DNA from: Micavibrio sp.
GTDB lineage: Bacteria; Pseudomonadota; Alphaproteobacteria; UBA9219
DNA: 44,462 nt
Direction: 5' to 3'
Assembly: GCA_020718105.1 (NCBI GenBank)
Contig: DYDA01000018.1
Coordinates: forward strand, 1-44,462
The notes beneath the pieces are model-generated. The model made no database searches, had not been told where the DNA came from, and saw only the letters and a list, made by a program, of their open reading frames with translations. Of the stretch, positions 18,281 to 26,448 are shown piece by piece. Numbering within the stretch: the stretch's first letter is position 1; each line of letters opens with the position of its first letter. Made by a program: the position numbers and the translations under genes.

Positions 18281-19282
18281 ATGTTTGCCTCAAACGCCCC
18301 ACCCGCCAGCGACAAACTTTGTGATCTGTCCTTTATGGATCTTTATATCCGCATCGATCATCCCGCGCCTGCGCGTTATCGTTGCGCCGCCCGCGATTAC
18401 ACCAACAATTGGACGCGCAACCTTCCCGATATTTATAAGGGAGAAATTGAGCTTCTTGCCAACCAATTGCGCGGCCAGATTGATAACCCTGACTCGGCCT
18501 TTGAATATGACGGCATGCGCTTTCGCCTCTCGTATCAGCGCCTTGCCAATGGACAGGATTGGGTCGTTCTGCGCCGCATCAGCGCGCGCGTGCCCAAGCT
18601 AGAAGACCTTAATTTTGCCAGCCACATCTGCACGCATCTACGCCGCCTTGGGCAACGGGATGGCCTGATTGTTATCTCTGGCGCGACAGGCAACGGTAAA
18701 ACAACGACGGCCTTTGCCCTTCTCAACGATTTTCTACAAAACTTTGGCGGCGTTGGGATCACCATCGAGGATCCCGTCGAATACGCCCTTGACGGCCCCG
18801 TGGGCGAGTATGGCTATTGCTATCAGGTTCAGGTCAACAAAGACGAAGACTGGGCCTCGCCGCTTAAACGCGCTTTACGTTGGACGCCACGCTTCTTGTT
18901 GGTCGGTGAGGTGCGATCCCCCCGCGCAGCTGAGCAAATCCTACGCGCTGCCACAACGGGCCATTTGGTGATTACCACCATCCACGCGGGATCCATCGAA
19001 GAAAGTCTCATGGGGTTGATGCATCTAGCTGAACAAGGCATGGGCAATGCCGCCAACTATATGCTGGCGCAAGGTCTGACGGCGGGGATGCACCAGACGC
19101 TCAACGCGACGGGGCCGTTTTTGCGCTATGTCATGACCGAAGAAAACAACAACGGCGATCCCGTTCGCTCGCTGGTACGCGAAAACCGCGTCGGAATGAT
19201 CAATTCCTATATCGATAAGCAAATTGCCCGCATGAACACCGTTCACGGCAGCGGCAGCGCCCCTTTACAAGGAAAAAGATAG
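18281..19282 (+). CDS. PilT/DotB-type secretion ATPase, second paralogue
   Basis: 333 residues, collinear with and strikingly similar to the preceding gene. Walker A is GATGNGKTTT, Asp box ITIEDPVEYAL, Walker B FLLVGEVR, His box GHLVITTIHAG, and both end with PVRSLVREN(R/K)(V/I)GM-type strings. AAAGGAG precedes its ATG, so it is well translated. Tandem duplication followed by divergence is the simplest origin. The two could form mixed hexamers or act as an extension/retraction pair. Both retain complete nucleotide-binding motifs, so neither looks dead. Confidence 0.85.
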   Translation: MFASNAPPASDKLCDLSFMDLYIRIDHPAPARYRCAARDYTNNWTRNLPDIYKGEIELLANQLRGQIDNPDSAFEYDGMRFRLSYQRLANGQDWVVLRRISARVPKLEDLNFASHICTHLRRLGQRDGLIVISGATGNGKTTTAFALLNDFLQNFGGVGITIEDPVEYALDGPVGEYGYCYQVQVNKDEDWASPLKRALRWTPRFLLVGEVRSPRAAEQILRAATTGHLVITTIHAGSIEESLMGLMHLAEQGMGNAANYMLAQGLTAGMHQTLNATGPFLRYVMTEENNNGDPVRSLVRENRVGMINSYIDKQIARMNTVHGSGSAPLQGKR

Positions 19283-19307
19283 AAGCGTGATGCGCCTGAA
19301 AAGACGA

Positions 19308-19592
19308 CTAATAAGTTGGAAACGGAGCGGAAACCCTCACTTTAAGCTCTGACGCCTTTTCCAAAAGAGGACGAACCGCCCTATCCCCACCAACGTCATA
19401 AAGAGCCCCAACAATATCTTTCAAATAAACTCTCGCGCCCTTTTGCCTTTCAACGACCGCCCATAAAAGATGAGAGGCCAAACACTCCATGGCGGATAAA
19501 TCTTTCTTTTCTATAGCCTCCTTTGCCCTAGAGAATAAACATTCTGCACCTTGGCAATCATAGCAACGATAGACAGGAGGAGAAGGCATCAT
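19308..19592 (-). CDS. Small cysteine-containing protein, function unknown
   Basis: 94 residues. An N-terminal CYDCQGAEC cluster could bind metal or form disulfides. It is followed by mostly helical sequence (FSRAKEAIEKKDLSAMECLA, then VGGDRAVRPLLEKASELKVR). No signal peptide or membrane segment. It begins with two consecutive ATGs after an AAAGGA ribosome site. It is convergent with the second ATPase gene (25 bases between stops) and lies 46 bases after the gene at 19639. I do not recognise a family. Confidence 0.6.
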   Translation of the reverse strand: MMPSPPVYRCYDCQGAECLFSRAKEAIEKKDLSAMECLASHLLWAVVERQKGARVYLKDIVGALYDVGGDRAVRPLLEKASELKVRVSAPFPTY

Positions 19593-19638
19593 ATCGATTT
19601 TCCTTTAAAGAAACGAATCACAAAAATTCTTTATCCTC

Positions 19639-19983
19639 TTAATTAATAATCTCGTCCATCTTCATGTCAACGAGGAATTCAATAGCGCGCATATAATCAT
19701 TGCGGCGGAGCTTGGCAACATGATCGACTCCGAACTCGGCCTCGACGATCATCTGGACTGTTTCTTGGCGGACATTCTGGTTATAGGCGACATAGGCAAG
19801 AAGGGCATAAATAGAAGTCAGTTCACGTTCATTGATGCGTTCGACTTGAGGAGAAATGGTTTTATCGGAAAATTGAGGCATATCGGTAGAACAAGAGACT
19901 TTAAGCGTTTCGGCAACCTTCACCATATGTTCGCGTGATGTTGTGTCGGCTTCAGGACGTTTATTGGTCGTTGGTTTGGTCAT
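19639..19983 (-). CDS. Small protein, function unknown
   Basis: 114 residues, soluble. The first 45 residues are polar and low in structure. The C-terminal 65 look helical and globular: ERINERELTSIYALLAYVAY, then VRQETVQMIVEAEFGVDHVA and RRNDYMRAIEFLVDMKMDEI. A good SD (AAAGGAGAG) precedes the ATG. I recognise no named domain. It probably shares a transcript with the downstream 94-residue gene. Confidence 0.6.
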   Translation of the reverse strand: MTKPTTNKRPEADTTSREHMVKVAETLKVSCSTDMPQFSDKTISPQVERINERELTSIYALLAYVAYNQNVRQETVQMIVEAEFGVDHVAKLRRNDYMRAIEFLVDMKMDEIIN

Positions 19984-20299
19984 AAGGCTCTCCTTTTGAA
20001 AAAAGTTATTGTAAAACAGGCTGTTGTCAACACTTCCTTTTGATTTCGTCGTTTTAGGGTTCCATCGCGCCCCTCCATCGATTTTTGTACACTACACGAA
20101 AAGATTGTTTTCAGCAACTAAAAAGTTCTGTTGCATTACTTTCTTGAAGGTGGTAGTGTTGTTTTTAGAAAGTTACGGCACAGAGCTTAACAAGGCGTTA
20201 ATTTCTGCGCTAGAAAAATGAAACACGAAGCATAAGGCAACGGCCACGACTTTTCGCCCGCCCCTTATCGCTCCACAGACGTTAGAAGGTTTCCACGCT
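19984..20299. other. AT-rich gap between divergent genes
   Basis: About 315 bases separating the minus-strand pair from the XRE gene. It is more AT-rich than its surroundings and must hold both promoters. I see no clear gene, terminator or repeat in it. Confidence 0.4.
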
Positions 20300-20956
20300 A
20301 TGATTACAGGACGCCAGATCAGAGCCGCCAGAGCCCTTTTGGATATGAGCCAAGACGCGCTGGCCGAGGAAACGGGCCTCACCCCCCAAGCCATCCGCAA
20401 GATTGAGAACGGCGATGTTCAACCCCGCGAAGGAACCATTGCGGATATCATGAGGGCCGTCATGGAACATGGGGTAGAGTTTACGGCTGATGAAGGGGTG
20501 AAAAGAAGATCCGATAGTGTAACTGTGTTAGAGGGGTTTGAAGATTTTAAATCTTTCATGGATCAGGTCTATGAAGCCGCTTTAGACTCCAGTTCACATG
20601 ATGGAACAAAGCCAATTTGCATATGCGATTTAGACAACAACCTCTTTAAAAAACATTTAAAAGACTATCATTCCGTTCATGTTGCGCGACTCAAAAAATT
20701 GAAGAACCTCGAAATCAGATGTCTCGCCGCAGAGGTAGATAGAAATCATATTCCAGACGCAACTTATCTTACCTATCGCTATTTGAACGAACTGAAAACG
20801 GTTGCCACACCGTTTTATGTTTTTGGCGATAAGTTTGCCCTTATCGATTTCAACAGTCTCAATCCTCCAAGAATTTTAATGATACAATCGCCCCTGTTAG
20901 CTCGTTCCTATAGAGATCAATTCGAGGTGATGTGGAAAAATGCTGCAGATGAATAG
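20300..20956 (+). CDS. XRE-family regulator with C-terminal sensor-like domain
   Basis: 218 residues. Residues 1-60 are a Cro/C1-type helix-turn-helix (GRQIRAARALLDMSQDALAE, then TPQAIRKIENGDVQPREGTI). A linker leads to a domain at about 95-218 that reads ICDLDNNLFKK ... YVFGDKFALIDF ... ILMIQSPLLARSYRDQFEVMW. That ending (gDkxAlidf ... I.spxlarsyRdqFexmW) resembles the effector region of PLD-like/TrmB-type regulators, which sense small ligands. This is inference from pattern. The codons look AT-richer than flanking core genes. The phosphoribosyltransferase gene follows on the same strand past a repeat. Confidence 0.78.
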   Translation: MITGRQIRAARALLDMSQDALAEETGLTPQAIRKIENGDVQPREGTIADIMRAVMEHGVEFTADEGVKRRSDSVTVLEGFEDFKSFMDQVYEAALDSSSHDGTKPICICDLDNNLFKKHLKDYHSVHVARLKKLKNLEIRCLAAEVDRNHIPDATYLTYRYLNELKTVATPFYVFGDKFALIDFNSLNPPRILMIQSPLLARSYRDQFEVMWKNAADE

Positions 20957-21005
20957 TTATTAATGAGAAAGGAAACACGGTATATAAACAAGCTTTATCC
21001 TTTTG

Positions 21006-21112
21006 CGTCATTCCCGCGAAAGCGGGAATCCAGCGCCGAGCGTCCGCGAGGCTTATGACTCATCCGCGCCGCAGACGCGGCGCAGCTGGATCCCCGCTTT
21101 CGCGGGGATGAC
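21006..21112. repeat. Composite palindromic repeat, copy C
   Basis: Outer ends GTCATTCCCGCG and CGCGGGGATGAC. A central core (21066-21091) is identical over 26 bases to 33229-33254. It separates the XRE and phosphoribosyltransferase genes and could form a long hairpin in their transcript. Confidence 0.8.
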
Positions 21113-21188
21113 AACAGAAGAAAACATCTTTTTATAATTATGCCATTGGGCACCTTAGAAAATATACGAGAAGAAGAAGGGGATAATA

Positions 21189-21797
21189 ATGAACAACCAG
21201 AAAAACACACGTCTTATCGAAGTACCTCACAGAACATCTATCGATATTCTCCGAGAGGTGTACGAAAACGCCTATGTTGTACGGTCGGGCAAACATTTGA
21301 CAACCGTCAACGAGCTTTGCGACCAAATACCCGCCCTTCGCCCAGAAACACTTAGAGCCGCCGTTGATGAAGCTCTAACATTTGGGACATTTGGAGCTAA
21401 TAAGGTTCTAACTGAAGAAGACAAGGGCGCTCCGATTGCTACCGCTGTCTCTCTCGCCGTCAATCTGCCCCTTTGCGTGGCGCGGTGGTATCAATACAAG
21501 ATTGATGGACAAATTGAGGTTGACATAAAAAGTGAGTACTTTTCTGGATCCCTTTACCTTAATGGTATTAATCGTGGAGACAAAGTTCTTCTCATTGATG
21601 ATACGCTTAGCACGGGAGGAACAATGGTCGCCCTTATTGAGGCTGTCAGAAAAGCTGGCGCAGATGTCGTTGGCGCAATTGCGATTGTCGAGAAAGTAGC
21701 CAATGAAGGACATGACCTCGTATGGCTCAAGACAGGCATTGATGTAAAAACGTGTATGCAAATTCATGTTACAGAGTCTGGCGTAGAAGTTTTATAA
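21189..21797 (+). CDS. Phosphoribosyltransferase, archaeal Hpt/GfcR-like
   Basis: 202 residues. The type I PRTase PRPP loop is LLIDDTLSTGGTM at about residues 136-148. Around it are GAPIATAVSLAVNLPLCVAR, YFSGSLYLNGINRGDKV and GADVVGAIAIVEK. This order and wording match archaeal hypoxanthine PRTases and the related regulator GfcR more closely than bacterial Apt or Hpt. A role in purine salvage or as a PRPP-sensing regulator is possible; the sequence does not decide. The N-terminal 50 residues resemble a small pre-domain rather than a typical HTH. GAAGGGG precedes the ATG. Confidence 0.78.
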   Translation: MNNQKNTRLIEVPHRTSIDILREVYENAYVVRSGKHLTTVNELCDQIPALRPETLRAAVDEALTFGTFGANKVLTEEDKGAPIATAVSLAVNLPLCVARWYQYKIDGQIEVDIKSEYFSGSLYLNGINRGDKVLLIDDTLSTGGTMVALIEAVRKAGADVVGAIAIVEKVANEGHDLVWLKTGIDVKTCMQIHVTESGVEVL

Positions 21798-21806
21798 CCC
21801 CCCCCC

Positions 21807-22814
21807 CTACTCCCCCTTGCCCCGTGCGACGCAGGGAAGGCCAGCGGCGGAGAGGGTTTGGCACAGGCGGCTGACATCGCTTGCGCGTGCGCATCCCATC
21901 ATCCGCACGGCAAAGCGCGGCGTGCCCCCCGGAGAGGCGACTTGCGGCAATACGACGGGCTTAAGGCCACCCGCCTTTCCATATTGCTCACGCAGCTTTT
22001 GCGCCTGCGCCACCGCCATGCCTTCGGTGGCATAGGTTCCCACCTCGGCATAGGGCGCGGTGGTCACGGCTATCTCGGCACGTTCGCGCCGATAATAATC
22101 CATGTTCGCTGCGACCTTTTCAGGCGGCAAGTCCATCTTGGCGACGCGCAGCGCGTCCGCCTCCATCCCCGCAAGGCCATAGGCCAGCGCCAGATTTTGC
22201 CGCAACGCCGCCGTAGCCGACGGATTGTTGAGGGCAGGCTCCAACGTCTTGATCGCAAGGTCATAGCGATGCGTCAGAATATAAGAATACGCCAGATTGT
22301 TGAGCGTCGCGAGATTGCGCGGGTCCTTACCCAAAACTTTTTCGTATTGCACTTGCGCCTTTTTATGTTCGCCCAAATGATCCAGCGCCACGCCAAGGCC
22401 GCTACGCGCCTTAAGGTCGTCACTATCCTCATCCAAAGCCGCGTCATACTGGCGCTTGGCCGCCGCCGGATCATCAAGTGTCAACAACAACCGCCCATAA
22501 CTGCGGCGAAGCTCACCATCGTCAGGATGCGCCACCACGCCATCGCGGTACGTTTGCGCCGCCGCCGCCTTATCACCCCATTGCTCTAAAACGCCTGCAA
22601 GCCCCTTAATCGCCGTTAAATTCTTGGGGTCTTGTGCTAAAGCGCGACGATAAAAGTCGATGGCCGCGCCGACCTCCCCCTTCTCGCGCATCATCCCGCC
22701 CAACTTGGCCATGCCTGCGCCAGAGGAACTGATATCTTTTTCCTCTACCATGCTGCAAGCGCAGAGCGGCAAGACGGCAAGCAGGATAAAAAAGCGAAGA
22801 GCGCGTGAAGACAT
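21807..22814 (-). CDS. TPR lipoprotein, TadD-like, with C-terminal SPOR-like segment
   Basis: 335 residues. Signal peptide with lipobox LCAC, lipidated Cys20. Residues 45-225 are about five tetratricopeptide repeats (GAAIDFYRRALAQDPKNLTA, AKRQYDAALDEDSDDLKARS, AQVQYEKVLGKDPRNLATLN). The C-terminal 45 residues, FAVRMMGCARASDVSRLCQT onward, resemble a short SPOR-like domain that could bind peptidoglycan. The TPR block looks like TadD of Flp pilus systems, but no tad cluster is nearby, so a general envelope scaffold is as likely. It converges on the phosphoribosyltransferase gene with ten bases between stops. Confidence 0.78.
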   Translation of the reverse strand: MSSRALRFFILLAVLPLCACSMVEEKDISSSGAGMAKLGGMMREKGEVGAAIDFYRRALAQDPKNLTAIKGLAGVLEQWGDKAAAAQTYRDGVVAHPDDGELRRSYGRLLLTLDDPAAAKRQYDAALDEDSDDLKARSGLGVALDHLGEHKKAQVQYEKVLGKDPRNLATLNNLAYSYILTHRYDLAIKTLEPALNNPSATAALRQNLALAYGLAGMEADALRVAKMDLPPEKVAANMDYYRRERAEIAVTTAPYAEVGTYATEGMAVAQAQKLREQYGKAGGLKPVVLPQVASPGGTPRFAVRMMGCARASDVSRLCQTLSAAGLPCVARGKGE

Positions 22815-22943
22815 GAAAACTCCAAGGAAAAGGAGGCAAGGAAGACGACTCGGTCATTGTGCCACACTCATCGCGGGTGACAAGAGGATAAGGAGGCGCA
22901 TGTTTACCAATCCTTATCTTCTTTGCCTTTAGAATCCGCCCTT

Positions 22944-23450
22944 ATGACGGAAAATGAAAGCAAAACAGAGCACCTGATGCAGGAACTCCCCCGCCAGATT
23001 GAGCGGATGCATCGCCGTTTTCTGGACGTCGTGAGGCTAGAGCTGGGGCGCGTGGGCGTAAGGGATATCAGCCCCGTACAGGTTATGATGCTCGGCAGCA
23101 TAGGGGCCGAAACAATCTCGGTTCGCGATTTGATTGAGCGCGGTTATTACCTTGGCTCTAACGCGTCGTATAATCTTAAAAATCTGATTGAGGGTGGCTA
23201 TGTCGCGCGGCAAGCTTCGGCCCGCGATAGACGATCAGCCCATCTTACCGTAACCCCCAAGGGGGAGGCCGTTTTGACCAAGCTTGCGGCGCTAGAGTTG
23301 CAGTGGGCGCAATCTCTTATGACGGACGACAACGCCACCGCTATTGAGGCCACGCACACAACCTTGCGAGCTTTAGAGCGCTGCTGGTCGGACGCCGTCC
23401 GCTATGCAGACGGCGGCTCTACGCTGCCAGAAATCCCCGAAGACGTTTAA
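22944..23450 (+). CDS. MarR/LdtR-type winged-helix regulator
   Basis: 168 residues. A long N-terminal helix (HLMQELPRQIERMHRRFLDV) precedes a winged HTH: SPVQVMMLGSIGAETISVRD, then YYLGSNASYNLKNLIEGGYV and the wing ARQASARDRRSAHLTVTPKG. The helix and SNASYNLKNL string resemble LdtR of Rhizobiales and Liberibacter, which regulates an L,D-transpeptidase and stress genes. That target is only a suggestion here. ATG 22944 is preferred over the TTG at 22923. Divergent from the TPR lipoprotein. Confidence 0.85.
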   Translation: MTENESKTEHLMQELPRQIERMHRRFLDVVRLELGRVGVRDISPVQVMMLGSIGAETISVRDLIERGYYLGSNASYNLKNLIEGGYVARQASARDRRSAHLTVTPKGEAVLTKLAALELQWAQSLMTDDNATAIEATHTTLRALERCWSDAVRYADGGSTLPEIPEDV

Positions 23451-23520
23451 GTAGAGAAAACAGCTTCACATAGTTAAGAAAACTTTTTGTGATTTTCTTA
23501 TGCGCTTTTTCGAAAGAGTA

Positions 23521-25200
23521 TTACCTCTCCAGCGGCTTGTATTTGATCCGGTGAGGTTGGTCGGCGTCGGTGCCAAGGCGGCGGTGGCGATCCACTTCGT
23601 AATCCTGATAGTTGCCTTCGAACCAGACGACTTGGCTGTCGCCCTCAAAGGCCAGAATATGCGTGGCAATGCGATCAAGGAACCAGCGATCATGGCTGAT
23701 CACCACGATGCAACCGGGAAAATCAACCAGCGCGTCTTCCAGCGCCCGCAGCGTTTCAATATCCAAATCGTTCGATGGCTCATCAAGCAGCAGCGTGTTC
23801 GCGCCGGATTTCAGCATCTTAGCCATATGGACGCGGTTGCGCTCACCGCCCGATAGCGTGCCGACTTTTTTCTGTTGATCGGGGCCTTTAAAGCCGAACG
23901 CAGAGACATAGGCGCGACTGGCCACTGTGCGTTTACCCAAATCAATGACATCTGCGCCGTCCGATATTTCTTCCCACACATTTTTATCAGCGCTCAGGCT
24001 ATCGCGGCTTTGATCGACATAACCAAGCACCGCTGTCTCACCCACCTTGATCGTGCCGCTATCGGGCGTTTCAAGGCCTGTGATCATGCGAAAAAGCGTG
24101 GATTTCCCCGCGCCGTTTGCGCCGATGATGCCGACGATGCCACCCGCAGGCAGTTTGAATGTTAGATCATCAATCAACAAACGATCGCCGTAGCCTTTGC
24201 GTAAATGATCGGTCTCCACCACAACGCTGCCAAGGCGCGGCGGCGTAGGGATGACAATCTGGCACGTTTCAGGCGCTTTGTTGGCATTTTGCGTGAGCAA
24301 GTCATCATAGGCAGTGATGCGCGCCTTGCTTTTGGCGTGACGCGCCTTAGGTGATTGGCGGATCCATTCCAGCTCTCGCGCCAAGGTGCGCTGCCTTGCG
24401 CCCTCGTCCCGCGATTCCTGCGCCAGACGTTTTTGCTTTTGTTCCAACCATGAGGAATAATTGCCCTCATAAGGAATACCGTTGCCGCGATCCAGCTCAA
24501 GAATCCAGCCCGTCACTTGGTCAAGGAAATAACGATCATGGGTGACAAGGATCACCGCGCCCTTATAATCCACAAGGTGCTGTTGCAACCACGCAATCGA
24601 TTCCGCATCCAAATGGTTCGTCGGCTCATCCAATAAAATCAAATCGGGCTTAGAGAGCAACAGGCGGCACAGCGCGACGCGGCGACGCTCACCGCCCGAA
24701 AGCTTGGTAACATCGGAATCGGCGGGGGGGCAACGCAGCGCATCCATCGCGATTTCAACCGTGCGCGAAAGGTCCCATGCGTCGGCAGCCTCAATCTTCT
24801 CCTGCAAATCGCCTTGCTCATCCAAAAGCTTTTGCATCTCATCGGGGTCTTCGACCTCGCCCAACAAAGCGCTGACAGCCTCAAAGCGATCCAACAGAGC
24901 CTTCGTCTCGCCAAGGCCTGCCAGCACGTTTTGTTCAACCGTCATCGTGGGATCAAGCTGCGGCTCTTGTTCTAAGTAGCCAACAGTGGTGCCCTCTGCC
25001 GCGAACGCCTCGCCGCTAAAGTCCTTGTCCAGACCCGCCATGATTTTCATCAGCGTAGATTTGCCAGACCCGTTCGGCCCCAGAATGCCAATTTTTGCAT
25101 CAGGATAAAAAGAAAGCCGGATATTGTTCAAGACCGTTTTGCCATTGGTAAACGTCTTGCTCACACCGTTCATCACGTAGATATATTGATAGCTTGCCAT
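23521..25200 (-). CDS. ettA: Energy-dependent translational throttle ABC-F protein
   Basis: 559 residues, soluble with two ABC domains. Domain 1: Walker A GPNGSGKST near residue 41, signature LSGGERRRVALCRLL, Walker B LILLDEPTNHLD. Domain 2: GANGAGKST, LSGGERNRVHMAKML, TLLLDEPSNDLD. The start MASYQYIYVMNGVSKTF and the linker match EttA, which binds the ribosomal E site and gates elongation according to ATP/ADP. No transmembrane partner, as expected for ABC-F. It stands alone, with tRNA-Lys upstream on the same strand. Confidence 0.96.
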   Translation of the reverse strand: MASYQYIYVMNGVSKTFTNGKTVLNNIRLSFYPDAKIGILGPNGSGKSTLMKIMAGLDKDFSGEAFAAEGTTVGYLEQEPQLDPTMTVEQNVLAGLGETKALLDRFEAVSALLGEVEDPDEMQKLLDEQGDLQEKIEAADAWDLSRTVEIAMDALRCPPADSDVTKLSGGERRRVALCRLLLSKPDLILLDEPTNHLDAESIAWLQQHLVDYKGAVILVTHDRYFLDQVTGWILELDRGNGIPYEGNYSSWLEQKQKRLAQESRDEGARQRTLARELEWIRQSPKARHAKSKARITAYDDLLTQNANKAPETCQIVIPTPPRLGSVVVETDHLRKGYGDRLLIDDLTFKLPAGGIVGIIGANGAGKSTLFRMITGLETPDSGTIKVGETAVLGYVDQSRDSLSADKNVWEEISDGADVIDLGKRTVASRAYVSAFGFKGPDQQKKVGTLSGGERNRVHMAKMLKSGANTLLLDEPSNDLDIETLRALEDALVDFPGCIVVISHDRWFLDRIATHILAFEGDSQVVWFEGNYQDYEVDRHRRLGTDADQPHRIKYKPLER

Positions 25201-25238
25201 CTATTTGCTTTCCTTATGCGCCTTGCGCTTCGGCGCGG

Positions 25239-25343
25239 CAGCCTTCGCTCCCTGCGCCGGATAGTACTGGCTTGCCCGCCTTCGTTGCTTCGCAACTTCG
25301 GCGTGGCTAGCCGAGCCGCTGCTCGCGCAGCGAGTGAAGGCTG
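25239..25343. repeat. Palindromic repeat abutting tRNA-Lys
   Basis: Outer arms at 25239-25257 and 25325-25343 pair at 17 of 19 positions. An inner stem CCTTCGTTGC / GCAACTTCGG-like hairpin sits near 25278-25304. The right arm runs into the tRNA's encoded CCA. Probably an inserted intergenic palindrome. Confidence 0.65.
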
Positions 25344-25417
25344 GTGACCCCGATGGGACTTGAACCCATGGCCCTCTGATTAAAAGTCAAATGCTCTACC
25401 AACTGAGCTACGAGGTC
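25342..25417 (-). tRNA. tRNA-Lys (anticodon TTT)
   Basis: 76 bases including an encoded CCA. The acceptor stem GACCTCG pairs with CGGGGTC (one G-T pair), with discriminator A. The D arm is TAGCTCAGTTGGTAGAGCA, and the anticodon loop is CTTTTAA with TTT at 25382-25384, stem TTGA/TCAG-type. The variable loop is short, and the T arm contains GGTTCAAGTCC. All expected conserved bases are present, so it should be functional. It lies upstream of ettA on the same strand. Confidence 0.97.
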
Positions 25418-25538
25418 ACACTTCTTGCGAGGGGGCAAAGTAGGAAGCAAACCCCCGCAGGTCAACAAAAAAGTAAAGGTAATTCATAAAAGAACAAGAA
25501 TTTTAACAAAAAACCAGTCATGCCCCATCAAGAACGTC

Positions 25539-26081
25539 TTAATCCCGCACCTCTGGCGAGATTTTCTTACGACCGCTCTCTTGGGAAAAGCGTTTCTCAA
25601 TCTCCTTAACCACTTTCTCACTAACGAAGGAGCTTATGTCACCGCCTAAAAAGGCGATCTCTTTCACAAAGCGCGAGGAGATAAACTGATGCCTATCCGA
25701 AGCCATCAAGAACACCGTTTCAACCTCTGGGCACATGCGATGATTCATGCCCGCCATTTGAAACTCGTATTCAAAATCCGACACGGCACGAAGGCCGCGA
25801 ATGATCAAGTCCGCGCCAATGTCTCGCGCATAATGCACCAACAAATTATCGAAGGCCTTCACCTCAATCTTCGCTCCCCGTTCAATCAAGGAAGCAATTT
25901 CAGCCTCCACCATCTTGACGCGCATGCGCGTATCAAACAACGGCCCCTTCCCCGCATTTTTGGCAACGCCAATCACCAACCTGTCCACCATCTTAGTGGC
26001 GCGACAGATAATTTCGAAATGCCCATGCGTAATGGGATCAAACGTGCCCGGATAGAGGCCTGTGCGAAAGCTCTCGCTCAT
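25539..26081 (-). CDS. coaD: Phosphopantetheine adenylyltransferase
   Basis: 180 residues. Transfers AMP from ATP to 4'-phosphopantetheine in CoA synthesis. Nucleotidyltransferase motif T-x-GH in YPGTFDPITHGH, LIIRGLRAVSDFEYEFQMAGMN region, and the C-terminal ISSRFVKEIAFLGGDIS, all diagnostic for bacterial CoaD. The ending (ESGRKKISPEVRD) is a short extension. In many alphaproteobacteria coaD lies near parC/gyrA or peptidyl-prolyl isomerase genes. Here it is alone. Confidence 0.96.
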   Translation of the reverse strand: MSESFRTGLYPGTFDPITHGHFEIICRATKMVDRLVIGVAKNAGKGPLFDTRMRVKMVEAEIASLIERGAKIEVKAFDNLLVHYARDIGADLIIRGLRAVSDFEYEFQMAGMNHRMCPEVETVFLMASDRHQFISSRFVKEIAFLGGDISSFVSEKVVKEIEKRFSQESGRKKISPEVRD

Positions 26082-26189
26082 CCATAGTCCCTGAAAGATA
26101 GTTTATATAACACCTCTTCCTTTTAGGCCGATCCATAGATTCTGTCAAAAAAGGAATGAGAGAAAGAAAACAAGCCAACCTTCTCAATA

Positions 26190-26448
26190 GACCTCTTGCA
26201 TAACCTTCAAGATTCCAACAAACCTCTCGTCATTCCGGAAGTTTTGCGGCGCGTGAGCGCCGAAAAACTATCCGGAATCCGATTTGGTTTAAAATGACGC
26301 CAGAAAACAAATCGGATTTCCGCCTCTTCGTCCCGCTCTACGCGGGACTTCGCCTGCCCCGCGAAGCCCGACTTGTCCGCCGTAGTCCGAAGGACGAAGA
26401 CGGAAGGGCGTAGAGGGGTGCGGAAGACGGTGGGTTATGCAAGAGGCC
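26190..26448. mobile_element. MITE-like non-autonomous element
   Basis: A 259-base segment with 16-base terminal inverted repeats matching at 15 positions (GACCTCTTGCATAACC at the left, the complement of GGCCTCTTGCATAACC at the right). It is directly flanked by the 5-base direct repeat CAATA at 26185-26189 and 26449-26453. No transposase is encoded. The interior carries GTCATTCCGG-type and CGTCCCGCTCTACGCGGGA-type palindromes, as in other repeats of this genome. Transposed in trans by an unidentified IS is the likely explanation. Confidence 0.72.

Noticed and set aside
17225-19282. Complete type IV secretion or pilus locus
   Set aside because: Only ATPases are present; no platform, pilin, coupling or outer-membrane components are seen.
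19984-20299. Small regulatory RNA in the AT-rich gap
   Set aside because: I could find no convincing stem plus U-run or promoter pair.
21807-22814. Part of a tad (Flp pilus) cluster
   Set aside because: The TPR region resembles TadD, but no TadA/B/C, RcpA or pilin genes are adjacent.
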